Shown here piece by piece: positions 36,438 to 45,997 of a stretch of DNA of 64,000 bases. Source of the stretch: Gemmobacter nectariphilus (lineage in GTDB: Bacteria > Pseudomonadota > Alphaproteobacteria > Rhodobacterales > Rhodobacteraceae); assembly GCA_020721445.1 (NCBI GenBank), contig DYMU01000003.1, positions 116,986 to 180,985 of the forward strand. Reading direction: 5' to 3'. Position 1 is the stretch's first letter; every line of letters starts with the position of its first letter. The notes below the pieces were generated by a model that had not been told where the DNA came from, ran no database searches, and saw only the letters and a program-made list of their open reading frames with translations. Both the position numbers and the translations under genes were made by a program.

Positions 36438-37805
36438 TCAGGCAAAAAGCTCGGACAGGATTTCGTCGAAGGCGGCGATCAGGCGGGTGATCTGGCGCGG
36501 CCTGGTGGCGGGGCTGACCAGCATCATGTTGTGAAACGGCGCAATCAGGCTGCCGCGGTTCAAAAGGGCGGTGTGCAGCGCGGCCTCGACCTGCGGCTGA
36601 TGCGCTGTGGCGGCTTGCGCGCCGTTGATCAGCGGGCCGGGGGCGCAGATGAATTCAACCCGCGCGCCGACGCGCACCACATGCCAGGGGGCCTTGTGGC
36701 GTGCGATGGACTTGGCCAAGCCGGTGGCCAGCCGGTCAGCGCCCTTTTCCATATGGGCATAGGCCTTTGCGGTCATCACATCCGACAAGGTGGAGGCAAG
36801 GCAGGCGCATTGCATCGGGTTGGCCGACAGCGTGGTGCCCATGCCGGAATGGCCGGGGGGACGGGTCGCATCATAGGCGTTGAAGCGCTGCGCCACGGCG
36901 TCGGTCATGCCCCAGACGGCGGTGGGCATGCCGCCCGCCACGCATTTGCCGACCACGAACATGTCGGGCGACAGCCCATGCACGCGGGTATAGCCGCCCA
37001 GACCGGACGAGATGGTGTGGGTTTCGTCGATGATCAGCAGCGCGCCGTAGCGGTGGGCAAGCTGACGCAACCCGTCATGAAAGCCCGGCTGTGGCAGCAC
37101 CATGCAGGAATTGGTCATCACGGGTTCGGTCAGGATGGCGGCGACATCACCCTTGGCCAAGGCGGCCTCGACCCCGGCCAGATCATTGAATTCTGCCACC
37201 ACCGCGCCTTTGGTCAGGTCTTGCACCTGCCCCACCAGCCCGGCGCGGTTGACGGTCTGGCCACCTTGCAACTCCACCATCGTGTCATCCAGCGTGCCGT
37301 GATAGCAGCCGTTGAACACCAGCACCTTCGGGCGCCCGGTGACGGCGCGGGCGACGCGCAGGGCAAAGCGGTTGGCATCGGTGGCGGTGGTGGCGATCTG
37401 CCAGCGGAAAGGACCGAAGGTTTCGGTCAGCAAGTGCCCTGCCTTCAGGGCATCTTCACCGGGCAGCATGGTGGTCAGGCCGTGGCGAGCCTGTTTGCGG
37501 ATCGCCTTTGCCACCGGGGCGGGGGAATGGCCGAACAGGCTGCCGGTGTCGCCAAGGCAGAAGTCGTCGATGCCATAGCCGTCGATATCGGTGATCCGCG
37601 CGCCCTTTGCGCTGGCGATGACCGGCAGGTGCGGCATTGGCCAGTCGCGCATCCAGTGCATCGGCACGCCGTTCAGGAATGCGCCTGCACCTTTGGCCAT
37701 CGCCTTGGCCGATAGGAGCCGACTGTGGGCAAAGCGCCGCGCCTCACGCTGCGCAAAGGCGGTCAGGCGGTCAGCGGAAATACCGGCGATACGGGTGTCG
37801 GTCAT
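36438..37805 (-). CDS. Class III (PLP) aminotransferase
   Basis: 455 aa, fold type I. MHWMRDWPMPHLPVIASAKG, ITDIDGYGIDDFCLGDTGSL, FNGCYHGTLDD, LLIIDETHTI and MFVVGKCVAGGMPTAVWG (PLP-binding Lys) are present, with overall similarity to the glutamate-1-semialdehyde mutase/omega-aminotransferase group. HemL itself is unlikely given the pairing with the GS-like ligase. Start ATG 37805; an upstream frame to 37850 is less convincing. It probably deaminates an amine that the next gene glutamylates, or the reverse order. Confidence 0.85.
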   Translation of the reverse strand: MTDTRIAGISADRLTAFAQREARRFAHSRLLSAKAMAKGAGAFLNGVPMHWMRDWPMPHLPVIASAKGARITDIDGYGIDDFCLGDTGSLFGHSPAPVAKAIRKQARHGLTTMLPGEDALKAGHLLTETFGPFRWQIATTATDANRFALRVARAVTGRPKVLVFNGCYHGTLDDTMVELQGGQTVNRAGLVGQVQDLTKGAVVAEFNDLAGVEAALAKGDVAAILTEPVMTNSCMVLPQPGFHDGLRQLAHRYGALLIIDETHTISSGLGGYTRVHGLSPDMFVVGKCVAGGMPTAVWGMTDAVAQRFNAYDATRPPGHSGMGTTLSANPMQCACLASTLSDVMTAKAYAHMEKGADRLATGLAKSIARHKAPWHVVRVGARVEFICAPGPLINGAQAATAHQPQVEAALHTALLNRGSLIAPFHNMMLVSPATRPRQITRLIAAFDEILSELFA

Positions 37806-37872
37806 GGGGGCCTCATGCGGTTGGGCCTTTATCGCGCGGAATTTGATCAAATGAAAGGGGGGTGTGCGGGGA

Positions 37873-37921
37873 TGCCCCGGGGCGCTGCCCCGGACCCCGG
37901 AGTATTTTCAAAGCAGCAATG
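37873..37921 (+). repeat. Dispersed intergenic repeat, copy C
   Basis: GCCCCGGGGCGCTGCCCCGG then ACCCCGGAGTATTTTCAAAG then CAGCAATG, in the aminotransferase-pyrD spacer. The GC part forms a short stem (GGGGCGCTGCCCC); the second part is the conserved GGAGTATTTT-CAAAGCAGCAA tail. Confidence 0.8.
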
Positions 37922-37930
37922 CAAAGACGG

Positions 37931-38989
37931 TCAGAGCCAGTCGTTGCGGCCGGTGCCGACAGCTTGGGCGACGGTGGCATGGCCGTCGCGCTGCAAAAGG
38001 GTATCAAGACCACGCGCGATGCGGGCGGCAAGGCCGATGCCCTGATAGACCATGGCGGTGTAAAGCTGCACCGCCGAGGCCCCGGCGCGGATCTTGGCAT
38101 AGGCCTGTTCGGCGGTCTCGATGCCGCCGACGCCGATCAGTGGCAGGCGGCCTGCAGTGGCTTGCGACAGGTGTGCCAGCACGCGGGTGGATTTTTCGAA
38201 CAACGGCGCGCCGGAAAGGCCGCCAGATTCGCCCTTGGCTGCACTTTTCAAACCTTCGCGCGACAGGGTGGTGTTGGTGGCAATGATGCCGTCCAGACCT
38301 GAGGCAAGCGCCACCTCGGCGATTTCGGCAATCTCGTCCGGCGTCAGATCGGGGGCGATCTTCAAGAAGACCGGGATCGGATTTGCCAGCGAGGTTCGCG
38401 CCTCCATCACCCCGGCCAGCAGGGCTGTCAGCGCCGCGGCCCCTTGCAGGTCGCGCAAGCGTTCGGTGTTGGGGCTGCTGACATTGACGGTGGCGAAATC
38501 GACATCTGCGCCGCAGGTGGCCAGCACCCGGGCAAAATCGGCGGCGCGGTCGGGAGAGGTCTTGTTGGCACCAAGGTTCAGCCCGATCGGCAGGCTGCGC
38601 GGGCGATTGGCCAGACGGGCGGCGATGGCCTGCATACCGTCATTGTTGAAGCCGAAGCGGTTGATCGCGGCACGGTCGTCGCTCAGCCGGAACAGCCGGG
38701 GTTTGGGGTTGCCCGGTTGCGGCAAGGGGGTGGCGGCACCGACCTCTAGAAAGCCAAAGCCGGCGCGCGACAGCGGGGCCAGTGCGGTGGCGTTCTTGTC
38801 AAAGCCTGCGGCAAGGCCTATCGGATTGGCCAGCGCCATTCCGGCCAGAGAGGTGGCGAGGCGGGGCGAGGTAACGGTGCCGGGCAGCGGCACAAGGCCC
38901 GCATTCAAGGCGCGCAGCGACAGGCCGTGTGCCACCTCGGGGTCAAGCCGGTGCAGCAGGGCAAGGCCGATGCGCTCGACCGGGGTCAC
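37931..38989 (-). CDS. pyrD: Dihydroorotate dehydrogenase (quinone), class 2
   Basis: 352 aa membrane-associated FMN enzyme of pyrimidine synthesis, passing electrons to quinone. The N-terminal helix [20 protein letters not shown] is the class 2 membrane-anchoring extension. [58 protein letters not shown] and [11 protein letters not shown] are diagnostic. The start is GTG at 38989, overlapping the DUF952 stop (GTGA); a second GTG lies one codon upstream. Confidence 0.95.
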   Translation of the reverse strand: MTPVERIGLALLHRLDPEVAHGLSLRALNAGLVPLPGTVTSPRLATSLAGMALANPIGLAAGFDKNATALAPLSRAGFGFLEVGAATPLPQPGNPKPRLFRLSDDRAAINRFGFNNDGMQAIAARLANRPRSLPIGLNLGANKTSPDRAADFARVLATCGADVDFATVNVSSPNTERLRDLQGAAALTALLAGVMEARTSLANPIPVFLKIAPDLTPDEIAEIAEVALASGLDGIIATNTTLSREGLKSAAKGESGGLSGAPLFEKSTRVLAHLSQATAGRLPLIGVGGIETAEQAYAKIRAGASAVQLYTAMVYQGIGLAARIARGLDTLLQRDGHATVAQAVGTGRNDWL

Positions 38990-39324
38990 CACAGCCCCTC
39001 GGGGAAGATATGGCCGGTGGCACCAAGGGGCAGGGATTTGTCCCACACCACCTCGGACAGCCTGAGCGGGCGGTAGAGATGCGGGAACAGCGCGCCACCG
39101 CGCGAGGGTTCCCATTTCAGGGCGGGGCCAAGGGTATCGGCGTTGAAGGCCACCAGCACCAGATCACTTTCGCTGGAAAACCATTTGGCGGCGGTTTCGG
39201 CCACCTGTGCGGCGGTCGAGAAATGGATGAAGCCATCGGCCAGATCGACCGCCACCCCGGCGGTTTCACCGGCGGCGCGGAAGGCATCCCATTCAGAGCG
39301 GCGGAGGATCTTGAAAATCAGCAT
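38986..39324 (-). CDS. DUF952 family protein
   Basis: 112 aa. [33 protein letters not shown] and [17 protein letters not shown] are the family's conserved blocks. DUF952 proteins are small cytoplasmic proteins without a settled function; they recall ADP-ribosyltransferase-like folds by repute. Translationally coupled upstream of pyrD. Confidence 0.87.
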   Translation of the reverse strand: MLIFKILRRSEWDAFRAAGETAGVAVDLADGFIHFSTAAQVAETAAKWFSSESDLVLVAFNADTLGPALKWEPSRGGALFPHLYRPLRLSEVVWDKSLPLGATGHIFPEGLW

Positions 39325-39476
39325 GGCTTTGCATGCACATTGAGGCGGGCAAGGTCAATGGCAGGCGTTTCACGCCGGCTTTGCGCCGCGGGTGCAAACT
39401 TGGGTTTCAATGCCGTTTGACAGCGGGCCAAGGGCAGGCCACGCTGTCTGTCACAAACGAACAGGGGAGCTTTTCG

Positions 39477-41075
39477 ATGAATCACCGATTGCTGGGGTCT
39501 GTTGCGGCGATGGCACTTTCGGCCGGGGCGGCACAGGCCGATTACACGCTGCATGTGTTGCATATCAACGACTTCCACAGCCGGATCGAGGCGATCAACA
39601 AGTATGATACGACCTGTTCGGCGGAAGAAGCGGGCAAGGGCGAGTGCTTTGGCGGCATTGCGCGGCTGGCCACCAAGGTGAAAGAGCTGCGCGACAGCCT
39701 GACAGCCGCGGGACAGAACGTGATCTTTGTCGATGCAGGCGACCAGTTTCAGGGCAGCCTGATGTACACCACCTACAAGGGCGCGGTCGAGGCCGAGTTT
39801 CTGGAGCTGATCAAGCCCGAGGCCATGGCGCTGGGCAACCACGAGTTCGACGACGGCCCCGAGGGCCCTGGCACCTTTCTGGACAAGGTAAGCTTTCCGG
39901 TAATCTCGGGCAATCTGGATGTCAGCCAGTCCAACGTGCTGGCGGGCCGGGTGAAGAACCATGTCGTGCTGGAGGTGGGCGGCGAGAAGATCGGCATCAT
40001 CTCGGCGCTGGCGGTGGATACGGTGGAAACCGCAAGCCCCGGCCCTTCGGTGATCTTTCAAGATGAGATCGACAGCCTGAAGGCCGATGTGGCGGCGCTG
40101 GAAGCTGAAGGTGTGACCAAGATCATCGCCATCAACCACGTGGGCTATGCGATGGATCAGAGGATCGCCGCCGAAGTGCCGGGGATTGATGCGGTGGTGG
40201 GCGGCCACAGCCACACCTACCTGTCGGCGTCCGACCCCAAGCGAAAGGGGGCCTATCCGACCTGGGTCAGCCAAGCCTCGGGCGCGATGGTGCCGGTGGT
40301 GCAGGCCTATGCCTATTCCAAATACCTCGGCCATCTGGAACTGACCTTTGCCGACGACGGCACGCTGACATATGCCGGCGGCGACACGATTTTGCTGGAC
40401 GCATCGGTGACGCCCGACCCGGCAATCGAGGCGCGGGTCAAGGAACTGGCCGGTCCGATCGAAGAGTTGAAGACCCGCGTCGTGGCCGAAGCAGCGGCGG
40501 AAATCGACGGCAGCCGCGAAACCTGCCGTCAGGTGGAATGCCAGATGGGCAATCTGGTGGCCGATGCCATGCTGGACCGGGTGGCCGATCAGGGTGTGAC
40601 CATTGCCATCGCCAATGGTGGTGGGTTGCGCGCCAGCATTGACGCAGGCCCGGTGACGATGGGCGAGGTGCTGACGGTGCTGCCGTTCCAGAACACGCTG
40701 TCGACCTTTACCGTGACCGGGGCCGAGATCGTGGCGGCGCTGGAAAACGGCGTCAGCCAGTGGGAAGATGGTGCGGGGCGTTTTGCGCAGGTGGCCGGGC
40801 TGAAATACACGTTCGATATCGCGCAGCCGGTGGGCAGCCGGGTGTCGGAGGTGATGGTCAAGGCGGGCGACGGCTGGGCGCCGATTGACCCCGCGGCTGA
40901 ATACGAGACGGTGTCGAACAACTATGTCCGCGGCGGTGGCGATGGCTATCGGATGTTCACGGGTGCCAGGAATGCCTATGACTTTGGCCCCGATCTGGCC
41001 GATGTGACTGCCGAGTTTCTGGCGAGGAACGGGGCATACACCCCCTATCTGGACGGGCGGATCACCAAGAAGTAA
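39477..41075 (+). CDS. Periplasmic 5'-nucleotidase/metallophosphatase (UshA family)
   Basis: 532 aa with signal peptide (MALSAGAAQA-DYTLH). The metallophosphoesterase domain has HINDFHSRIEAI, FVDAGDQFQGS, ALGNHEFDDGPEG, AINHVG and VVGGHSHTYLS, giving all dinuclear metal ligands. The C-terminal nucleotidase domain carries ANGGGLRASIDAGPVTMGEV and the substrate-binding YVRGGGDGYRMF. It should hydrolyse extracellular nucleotides to nucleosides and phosphate, feeding salvage. AGGGGAGC precedes the ATG at 39477. A rho-independent terminator follows. Confidence 0.92.
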   Translation: MNHRLLGSVAAMALSAGAAQADYTLHVLHINDFHSRIEAINKYDTTCSAEEAGKGECFGGIARLATKVKELRDSLTAAGQNVIFVDAGDQFQGSLMYTTYKGAVEAEFLELIKPEAMALGNHEFDDGPEGPGTFLDKVSFPVISGNLDVSQSNVLAGRVKNHVVLEVGGEKIGIISALAVDTVETASPGPSVIFQDEIDSLKADVAALEAEGVTKIIAINHVGYAMDQRIAAEVPGIDAVVGGHSHTYLSASDPKRKGAYPTWVSQASGAMVPVVQAYAYSKYLGHLELTFADDGTLTYAGGDTILLDASVTPDPAIEARVKELAGPIEELKTRVVAEAAAEIDGSRETCRQVECQMGNLVADAMLDRVADQGVTIAIANGGGLRASIDAGPVTMGEVLTVLPFQNTLSTFTVTGAEIVAALENGVSQWEDGAGRFAQVAGLKYTFDIAQPVGSRVSEVMVKAGDGWAPIDPAAEYETVSNNYVRGGGDGYRMFTGARNAYDFGPDLADVTAEFLARNGAYTPYLDGRITKK

Positions 41076-41090
41076 CGGTCATTGACCGGG

Positions 41091-41130
41091 AAACGGGGGC
41101 GCGTTCGACAGCGGCCCCGTTTTCTTTTCT
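41091..41130 (+). terminator. Rho-independent terminator after the 5'-nucleotidase gene
   Basis: AAACGGGGGCGC, loop GTTCGACA, GCGGCCCCGTTT, then TCTTTTCT. The stem pairs over 11 of 12 positions and runs into a U-rich tail, 16 nt after the stop codon. Confidence 0.85.
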
Positions 41131-41155
41131 GCCCCGCCGTGGCAGGCTTTGTGCC

Positions 41156-41809
41156 ATGTGCGGCCGTTTCACCATCACCCACCCGAATGAGGCCTTGGCG
41201 GCGCTGTTTGGCGCGGCCATGGGCAATGACCTGCCGCCCGTCCCACGCTTCAACATCTGCCCGACGCAAGCCGTGGCGGTGGTCACGTCGGATGCCGGGC
41301 AGCGGCGGTTGCGGGCGATGCGCTGGGGGTTTGTGCCGGACTGGTACGGCGCGCCCAACGACGGGCCGCTGATCATCAACGCCCGGTCTGACACCATCGC
41401 CACCAAGCCCGCCTTCCGCGAGGCGGTGCGGGCGCGGCGCTGCATTGTGCCGGCCAGCGGGTTTTACGAATGGCAAACCGGAGCGGATGGCGCGAAACTG
41501 CCGTGGTATTTCACCCGCGCCGATGGCCAGCCGATGGCCTTGGCGGGCATCTGGCAGCGCTGGCGCGATCTGGACACCTGCGCCATTGTCAGCACCGAGG
41601 CCGGGCCGGGCATGATGGGGTTGCACCACCGCGAGGCCGTGATGCTGGAACCCGCCGACTGGCCGTTGTGGCTGGGCGAGGCGGGGCATGGTGCTGCGGT
41701 GCTGATGAAGCCTTCGGATGCGGGGCGGCTGGTCTGTCACCGGGTGGACCGGATGGTGAACTCGAACCGCGCCGAAGGGCCAGGATTGATTGCCCCGATC
41801 GCGGCCTGA
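41156..41809 (+). CDS. SOS response-associated peptidase YedK/HMCES
   Basis: 217 aa SRAP-domain protein. It starts MCGRFTI, so Cys2 becomes the N-terminal residue that crosslinks to abasic sites in single-stranded DNA. RFNICPTQ, WGFVPDWYG, INARSDTIATKPAFRE, CIVPASGFYEWQ (Glu) and GLHHREAVML (active-site His) are all in place. It protects abasic ssDNA during replication. Confidence 0.94.
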   Translation: MCGRFTITHPNEALAALFGAAMGNDLPPVPRFNICPTQAVAVVTSDAGQRRLRAMRWGFVPDWYGAPNDGPLIINARSDTIATKPAFREAVRARRCIVPASGFYEWQTGADGAKLPWYFTRADGQPMALAGIWQRWRDLDTCAIVSTEAGPGMMGLHHREAVMLEPADWPLWLGEAGHGAAVLMKPSDAGRLVCHRVDRMVNSNRAEGPGLIAPIAA

Positions 41810-41870
41810 GGCTTGCCAAAACGTCGCGGTGCGGGCATAGCATCAGGCAACGGATGACCGGGCCCCTCTG

Positions 41871-41892
41871 GCAGGATTTGCGGCGATCCTGC
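41871..41892 (+). promoter_or_regulatory. Hairpin in the leader of the DUF475 gene
   Basis: GCAGGAT - TTGCGGCG - ATCCTGC, a perfect 7-bp stem with an 8-nt loop, 46 nt before the DUF475 start. It may be a leader RNA element; no known riboswitch consensus was recognised. Confidence 0.35.
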
Positions 41893-41937
41893 GATGTCGG
41901 CATCTGAACCGCCACCTGCCGCGCGGTGCTGTCTTTC

Positions 41938-43011
41938 ATGTCAATAACCTCGACGACACAGCCTTCGACGCTGTCATATTTCACATGGGCCTTTGTGGTC
42001 ACCGCCGTCGGCCTTGCACTGGGCCTTTGGCTGGGGTTCGCCACCGAACACACGGTTGCCGGGGCGCTGAAGGTGTTCTTCATCGTCAGCGTGCTGGCGG
42101 TGCTGGAAATCAGCCTGTCGTTCGACAATGCCATCGTGAACGCCAACAAGCTGAAAGACATGACGCCGAAGTGGCAGCACCGCTTTCTGACCTGGGGCAT
42201 CGTGATTGCGGTGTTCGGCATGCGGATCGTGTTTCCGCTGCTGATCGTGGTGATTGCCGCCAATGTCGGGCCATGGACCGCGTTGGTGATGGCTGCCAGC
42301 CAGCCCGAGGAATACGCCCGCATCATGCACGACGCGCATCTGCCGATTGCGGCCTTTGGCGGCACCTTCCTGATGATGGTCGGGCTGACCTTCTTCTTCG
42401 ACCACGAAAAGGACGTGCACTGGGTGCAATGGCTGGAGGAAACGGTGTCGTCCTATTCCTCGATCAAGGGCATCGAGATTGCCTTCGTGCTGGTGGTGAT
42501 GCTGATCTTTTCCGAGGTGATCGAGGCGCAGAAGGGCGCGGCCTATGCGACCACCTTCTTCCATGCGGCGATCTGGGGTCTGTTGACCTTTCTGCTGGTC
42601 GAGGTGCTGGGCGGCGTGCTGGACCGCGGACAAGAGGTGCTTGCCGGCGCGGCCAAGGGCGGGCTGGGCGCGTTTCTGTACCTGGAAGTGCTGGATGCCA
42701 GCTTCAGCTTTGATGGCGTGATCGGCGCCTTTGCGCTGTCATCAAACCTGTTCGTCATCGCCATCGGCCTGGGCATCGGCGCGATGTATGTGCGCTCGAT
42801 GACCATCATGCTGGTCGAACGCGGCACGCTGGCGCAATACCGCTTTCTGGAACACGGCGCGTTCTATGCGATCCTGATCCTGTCGGTCATCATGTATGTG
42901 CAGACCTTGGTGCATATCCCCGAGGTGATCACCGGTCTGGGAGGTGCTGCGCTGATCGGGGTGGCGCTGTGGTCATCGATCCGCTGGAACAAGAGCCATC
43001 CGGGCGCGTGA
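41938..43011 (+). CDS. DUF475 (TerC-related) integral membrane protein
   Basis: 357 aa with about nine helices. VLAVLEISLSFDNAIVNANK is the TerC-like motif with acidic residues in the membrane, echoed by LYLEVLDASFSFDGVIGAFA in the second half. These proteins are related to TerC/Alx metal (Mn2+) exporters, though DUF475 members are not characterised to my knowledge. ATG at 41938 preferred; a GTG four codons upstream is possible. Its stop lies one base from the 3' end of the convergent tRNA-Gly gene. Confidence 0.88.
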   Translation: MSITSTTQPSTLSYFTWAFVVTAVGLALGLWLGFATEHTVAGALKVFFIVSVLAVLEISLSFDNAIVNANKLKDMTPKWQHRFLTWGIVIAVFGMRIVFPLLIVVIAANVGPWTALVMAASQPEEYARIMHDAHLPIAAFGGTFLMMVGLTFFFDHEKDVHWVQWLEETVSSYSSIKGIEIAFVLVVMLIFSEVIEAQKGAAYATTFFHAAIWGLLTFLLVEVLGGVLDRGQEVLAGAAKGGLGAFLYLEVLDASFSFDGVIGAFALSSNLFVIAIGLGIGAMYVRSMTIMLVERGTLAQYRFLEHGAFYAILILSVIMYVQTLVHIPEVITGLGGAALIGVALWSSIRWNKSHPGA

Positions 43012-43012
43012 C

Positions 43013-43086
43013 TGGAGCGGGCGGCGGGAATCGAACCCGCGTCTTTAGCTTGGAAGGCTAAGGTCTTACCATTACACAACGCCCGC
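43013..43086 (-). tRNA. tRNA-Gly (anticodon UCC)
   Basis: On the minus strand the 74-nt gene begins GCGGGCGTTGTGTAATGGTA. The acceptor stem GCGGGCG pairs with CGCCCGC, the anticodon loop is CTTCCAA with TCC, the T-loop is GGTTCGATTCC, and CCA is encoded. Confidence 0.95.
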
Positions 43087-43145
43087 GCTGCTGCGTGGGA
43101 GTAGTGCAAACTTCCTGCGGGGTCAACAGGGTCTTCGGGGCAAAG

Positions 43146-43215
43146 GCAGGGGGCGCTGCCCCCTCGGGGCGCGTGCCGCGCCCCTTACCCCCGGAGTATT
43201 TTCATAAGCAGCAAG
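43146..43215 (+). repeat. Dispersed intergenic repeat, copy D
   Basis: AGGGGGCGCTGCCCCCT stem, a second GC stretch, then CCCCCGGAGTATTTTCATAA then GCAGCAAG. It lies between tRNA-Gly and fabI and is followed about 20 nt later by an inverted partial copy. Confidence 0.78.
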
Positions 43216-43236
43216 CCCTTGCGCGAACAAGAGCAG

Positions 43237-43270
43237 GAATTGCTGCTTGCCAAATACTCCCGCGCGGAGC
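43237..43270 (-). repeat. Dispersed intergenic repeat, copy D' (inverted)
   Basis: ATTGCTGCTTGCCAAATACT then CCCGCGCGGAG, the reverse complement of the GGGAGTATTTGGCAAGCAGCAAT tail seen in copy B. Copies D and D' face each other tail to tail. Confidence 0.78.
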
Positions 43271-43297
43271 GCATCCGCGGGTGGGGCTGCGATGCGG

Positions 43298-44086
43298 TCA
43301 GATATTCTCGGTCTGCGGGAAGCCAAGGATATGATAGCCGCCATCGACATGGATCACCTCGCCGGTGGTGCAGGCGCCATGGTCGGAACACAGCCAGACT
43401 GCGGTGCCGCCGATAGCCTCAAGCGTGGCGTTGCTGCGCAGGGGGGCGTTGGCTTCGGTGTGGCGATAGGTGGCGCGTGCCCCGCCGATGGCCGCCCCGG
43501 CAAGGGTTTTCATCGGGCCGGGCGAGATGGCGTTGACGCGCACGCCTTGCGGGCCAAGATCATTGGCAAGGTAGCGGGTGGCGCTTTCCAGCGCCGCCTT
43601 GGCCACGCCCATAACGTTGTAATTCGGCGCGATCCGGTTTGATCCCTGGAAGGTAAGCGTGATCAGGCTGCCACCCTGTGGCATCATCCGGGAGGCGCGG
43701 GCCGCCACGTCGATGAAGGAAAAGCACGAGATGTTCAGCGAGGTCTGGAAATTGCCGCGCGTGGTGTTGATGAAGCGGCCGGTCAGTTCGGCCTTGTCGG
43801 AAAAGGCGATGGCATGGATCAGGAAATCCATGCTTCCCCATCGATCTTGCAGAATGGCAAAGCAGGCGTCCAGGCTGGCATCATCGGTCACATCGACATC
43901 GACCAGCAGGTTTGAGCCAACGCTGGCGGCCAGGGGTTCCACGCGTTTGCCAAACGCCTCGCCCTGATACGAAAACGCAAGCTCGGCACCCTCATCGGCC
44001 AAGGCGCGGGCGATGCCCCAGGCGATCGAGCGTTCGTTCGCCACGCCCATGACAAGCCCGCGCTTGCCCTTCATCAGATCGGCCAT
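43298..44086 (-). CDS. fabI: Enoyl-[acyl-carrier-protein] reductase (NADH)
   Basis: 262 aa SDR-type enoyl reductase, the last step of fatty acid elongation. GVANERSIAWGIARALADEG binds NAD. NYNVMGVAKAALES supplies Tyr156 and Lys163 in exactly E. coli numbering, followed by the ISPGPMKTLA loop. Residue 146, a Tyr in E. coli FabI, is Phe here (LTFQGSN). It is the third gene of the leftward fabA-fabB-fabI set. Confidence 0.94.
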   Translation of the reverse strand: MADLMKGKRGLVMGVANERSIAWGIARALADEGAELAFSYQGEAFGKRVEPLAASVGSNLLVDVDVTDDASLDACFAILQDRWGSMDFLIHAIAFSDKAELTGRFINTTRGNFQTSLNISCFSFIDVAARASRMMPQGGSLITLTFQGSNRIAPNYNVMGVAKAALESATRYLANDLGPQGVRVNAISPGPMKTLAGAAIGGARATYRHTEANAPLRSNATLEAIGGTAVWLCSDHGACTTGEVIHVDGGYHILGFPQTENI

Positions 44087-44098
44087 GCGCGCGCGTCC

Positions 44099-45328
44099 TT
44101 ATTTGTCGAATGTGCTGAGCACGAGGGTGGCGTTGGTGCCGCCAAAGCCAAAGCTGTTGGACAGGACCGAATCAAGGTCGATGCCGTCGCGATAGCTGGT
44201 GGCGATTTCTTCGGGCTTCACATCGGGGTCAAGCTGGGTGACATTGGCCGAGGCGGTGATGAACTTGCCGTTCAGCATCAGGATCGAATAGATCGCCTCA
44301 TGCACGCCGGTGGCGCCAAGGCTGTGGCCGGTCAGCGATTTGGTCGACGAGATCGGCGGCACCGCGCCTTCGCCAAAGACGCGTCGGATCGCCTTGACCT
44401 CGGTCGCGTCGCCGGCGACGGTCGAGGTGCCATGGGCGTTGATATAGCCGATGCGGCGGCCTGCGGGCAGGGTGGACAGCGCCTGACGCATCGACCGCTC
44501 GCCACCCTCGCCGGACGGGGCCACCATGTCGTAGCCGTCAGAGGTGGCGCCATAGCCGGTGACTTCGGCATAGATCTTTGCACCACGCGCAAGGGCGTGG
44601 TTCAATTCTTCCAGCACCACCACACCACCGCCACCGGCGATGACAAAGCCGTCGCGGGTGGCGTCAAAGGCGCGGCTGGCGGTCGTGGGGGTGTTGTTGT
44701 ATTTCGACGACATCGCCCCCATCGCGTCGAACAGGCACGACAGGGTCCAGTCCAGTTCCTCGCCGCCGCCGGCAAAGACGATGTCCTGCTTGCCGAACTG
44801 GATCAGCTCGGTGCCATTTCCGATGCAATGCGCGCTCGTCGAGCAGGCCGAAGTGATCGAATAGTTCACGCCCTTGATCTTGAACGGGGTCGCGAGGCAG
44901 GCCGAGGTGGTTGAAGACATGCCCTTGGTCACGCCGAACGGGCCGATGCGTTTCGGGCTGCCGGTTTCGCGCACGATGTTGTGCGCCTTGAAGAACGACT
45001 TGGTCGAGGGCCCGCCCGAGCCGACGATGATGCCGGTGCGGTCGTTGGAAATTTCGGCCTCGGTCAGGCCAGAGTCGGCCACCGCCTGCTGCATTGCGAT
45101 GAAGGTATAGGCCGCGCCATCGCCCATGAAGCGCAGATCGCGCTTGTCGATGTGGTCTTCCAGCACGATGTTGGGTTGGCCGTGCACCTGGCTGCGAAAG
45201 CCGCGCTCGGCGTATTCCGGGGCGAAAACGATGCCAGAGGTTCCGGCGCGCAAGGATGCCTCGACCTGGGCGGCAGTATTGCCGATGGGTGAGACAATGC
45301 CGATGCCGGTGATGACGACGCGACGCAT
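44099..45328 (-). CDS. fabB: 3-oxoacyl-ACP synthase I
   Basis: 409 aa KAS I condensing enzyme needed for unsaturated fatty acid elongation. [14 protein letters not shown] carries the catalytic Cys (about residue 161). [11 protein letters not shown] and [12 protein letters not shown] give the two His, and [11 protein letters not shown] is the C-terminal loop. AGGAG lies 8 nt before the ATG. It is paired with fabA as in E. coli-type unsaturated fatty acid synthesis. Confidence 0.95.
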   Translation of the reverse strand: MRRVVITGIGIVSPIGNTAAQVEASLRAGTSGIVFAPEYAERGFRSQVHGQPNIVLEDHIDKRDLRFMGDGAAYTFIAMQQAVADSGLTEAEISNDRTGIIVGSGGPSTKSFFKAHNIVRETGSPKRIGPFGVTKGMSSTTSACLATPFKIKGVNYSITSACSTSAHCIGNGTELIQFGKQDIVFAGGGEELDWTLSCLFDAMGAMSSKYNNTPTTASRAFDATRDGFVIAGGGGVVVLEELNHALARGAKIYAEVTGYGATSDGYDMVAPSGEGGERSMRQALSTLPAGRRIGYINAHGTSTVAGDATEVKAIRRVFGEGAVPPISSTKSLTGHSLGATGVHEAIYSILMLNGKFITASANVTQLDPDVKPEEIATSYRDGIDLDSVLSNSFGFGGTNATLVLSTFDK

Positions 45329-45370
45329 GGGCGCACTCCTTCGTTTGCAGGTGTCAGTCGTTTGCGGGTG

Positions 45371-45880
45371 TCAGGTGGCCGAGAGCGCCACTTTCATGTC
45401 TGTTACCAGATAGATCACTTCGCCGTCAGCTTCTACCCTGCCATTCGCCACGCCCATGGTCAGGCGGCGGGTTTGCAGGGCCTTGGTGAAGTCGACAAAG
45501 TAGCGCAGCAGCTTGCGGTCGGGGCGGACCATGCCGGTCAGTTTCACCTCGCCCACGCCAAGCGCATAGCCGCGCCCTTGCCAGCCGCGCCAGCCAAGGT
45601 TGAAGCCGGTCAGTTGCCACAGCCCATCAAGGCCAAGACAGCCGGGCATAATCGGGTTGCCGGGAAAGTGGCACTGGAAGAACCACAGGTCGGGGGTGAT
45701 GTCGAACTCGGCCACCACATGGCCTTTGCCAAACTCGCCGCCGTCTTCCGAAATGTCGGTGATGCGGTCCATCATCAGCATCGGCGGCGCGGGAAGCTGG
45801 GCATTGCCGGGGCCGAACAATTCGCCGCGTGCGCAGGCCAGCAGGCCTTCCTTGTCAAAGCTGGTTGGAAACTGGCCCAT
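45371..45880 (-). CDS. fabA: 3-hydroxydecanoyl-ACP dehydratase/isomerase
   Basis: 169 aa hot-dog fold enzyme making the cis-3 double bond. [20 protein letters not shown] and [20 protein letters not shown] hold the catalytic His and Asp. ATG at 45880 with AAGGGG upstream; a longer frame to 46339 enters the irr promoter region and is not coding. First gene of fabA-fabB-fabI, divergent from irr. Confidence 0.95.
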   Translation of the reverse strand: MGQFPTSFDKEGLLACARGELFGPGNAQLPAPPMLMMDRITDISEDGGEFGKGHVVAEFDITPDLWFFQCHFPGNPIMPGCLGLDGLWQLTGFNLGWRGWQGRGYALGVGEVKLTGMVRPDRKLLRYFVDFTKALQTRRLTMGVANGRVEADGEVIYLVTDMKVALSAT

Positions 45881-45997
45881 GTCTGACGGCCCCTTCTTCG
45901 TGGTTTGCTTGGGCAATTCCTTTAGCACCGGCATGGAATGGGTGGCAAGGGCAGGCCAATGCGGGGTTTCTGACGGCTTGTGCCGGTGTTGCGAACG

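Noticed and set aside
41810..41937. yybP-ykoY (Mn2+) riboswitch before the DUF475 gene
   Set aside because: The hairpin is present, but the conserved internal-loop sequences of that riboswitch were not recognised.
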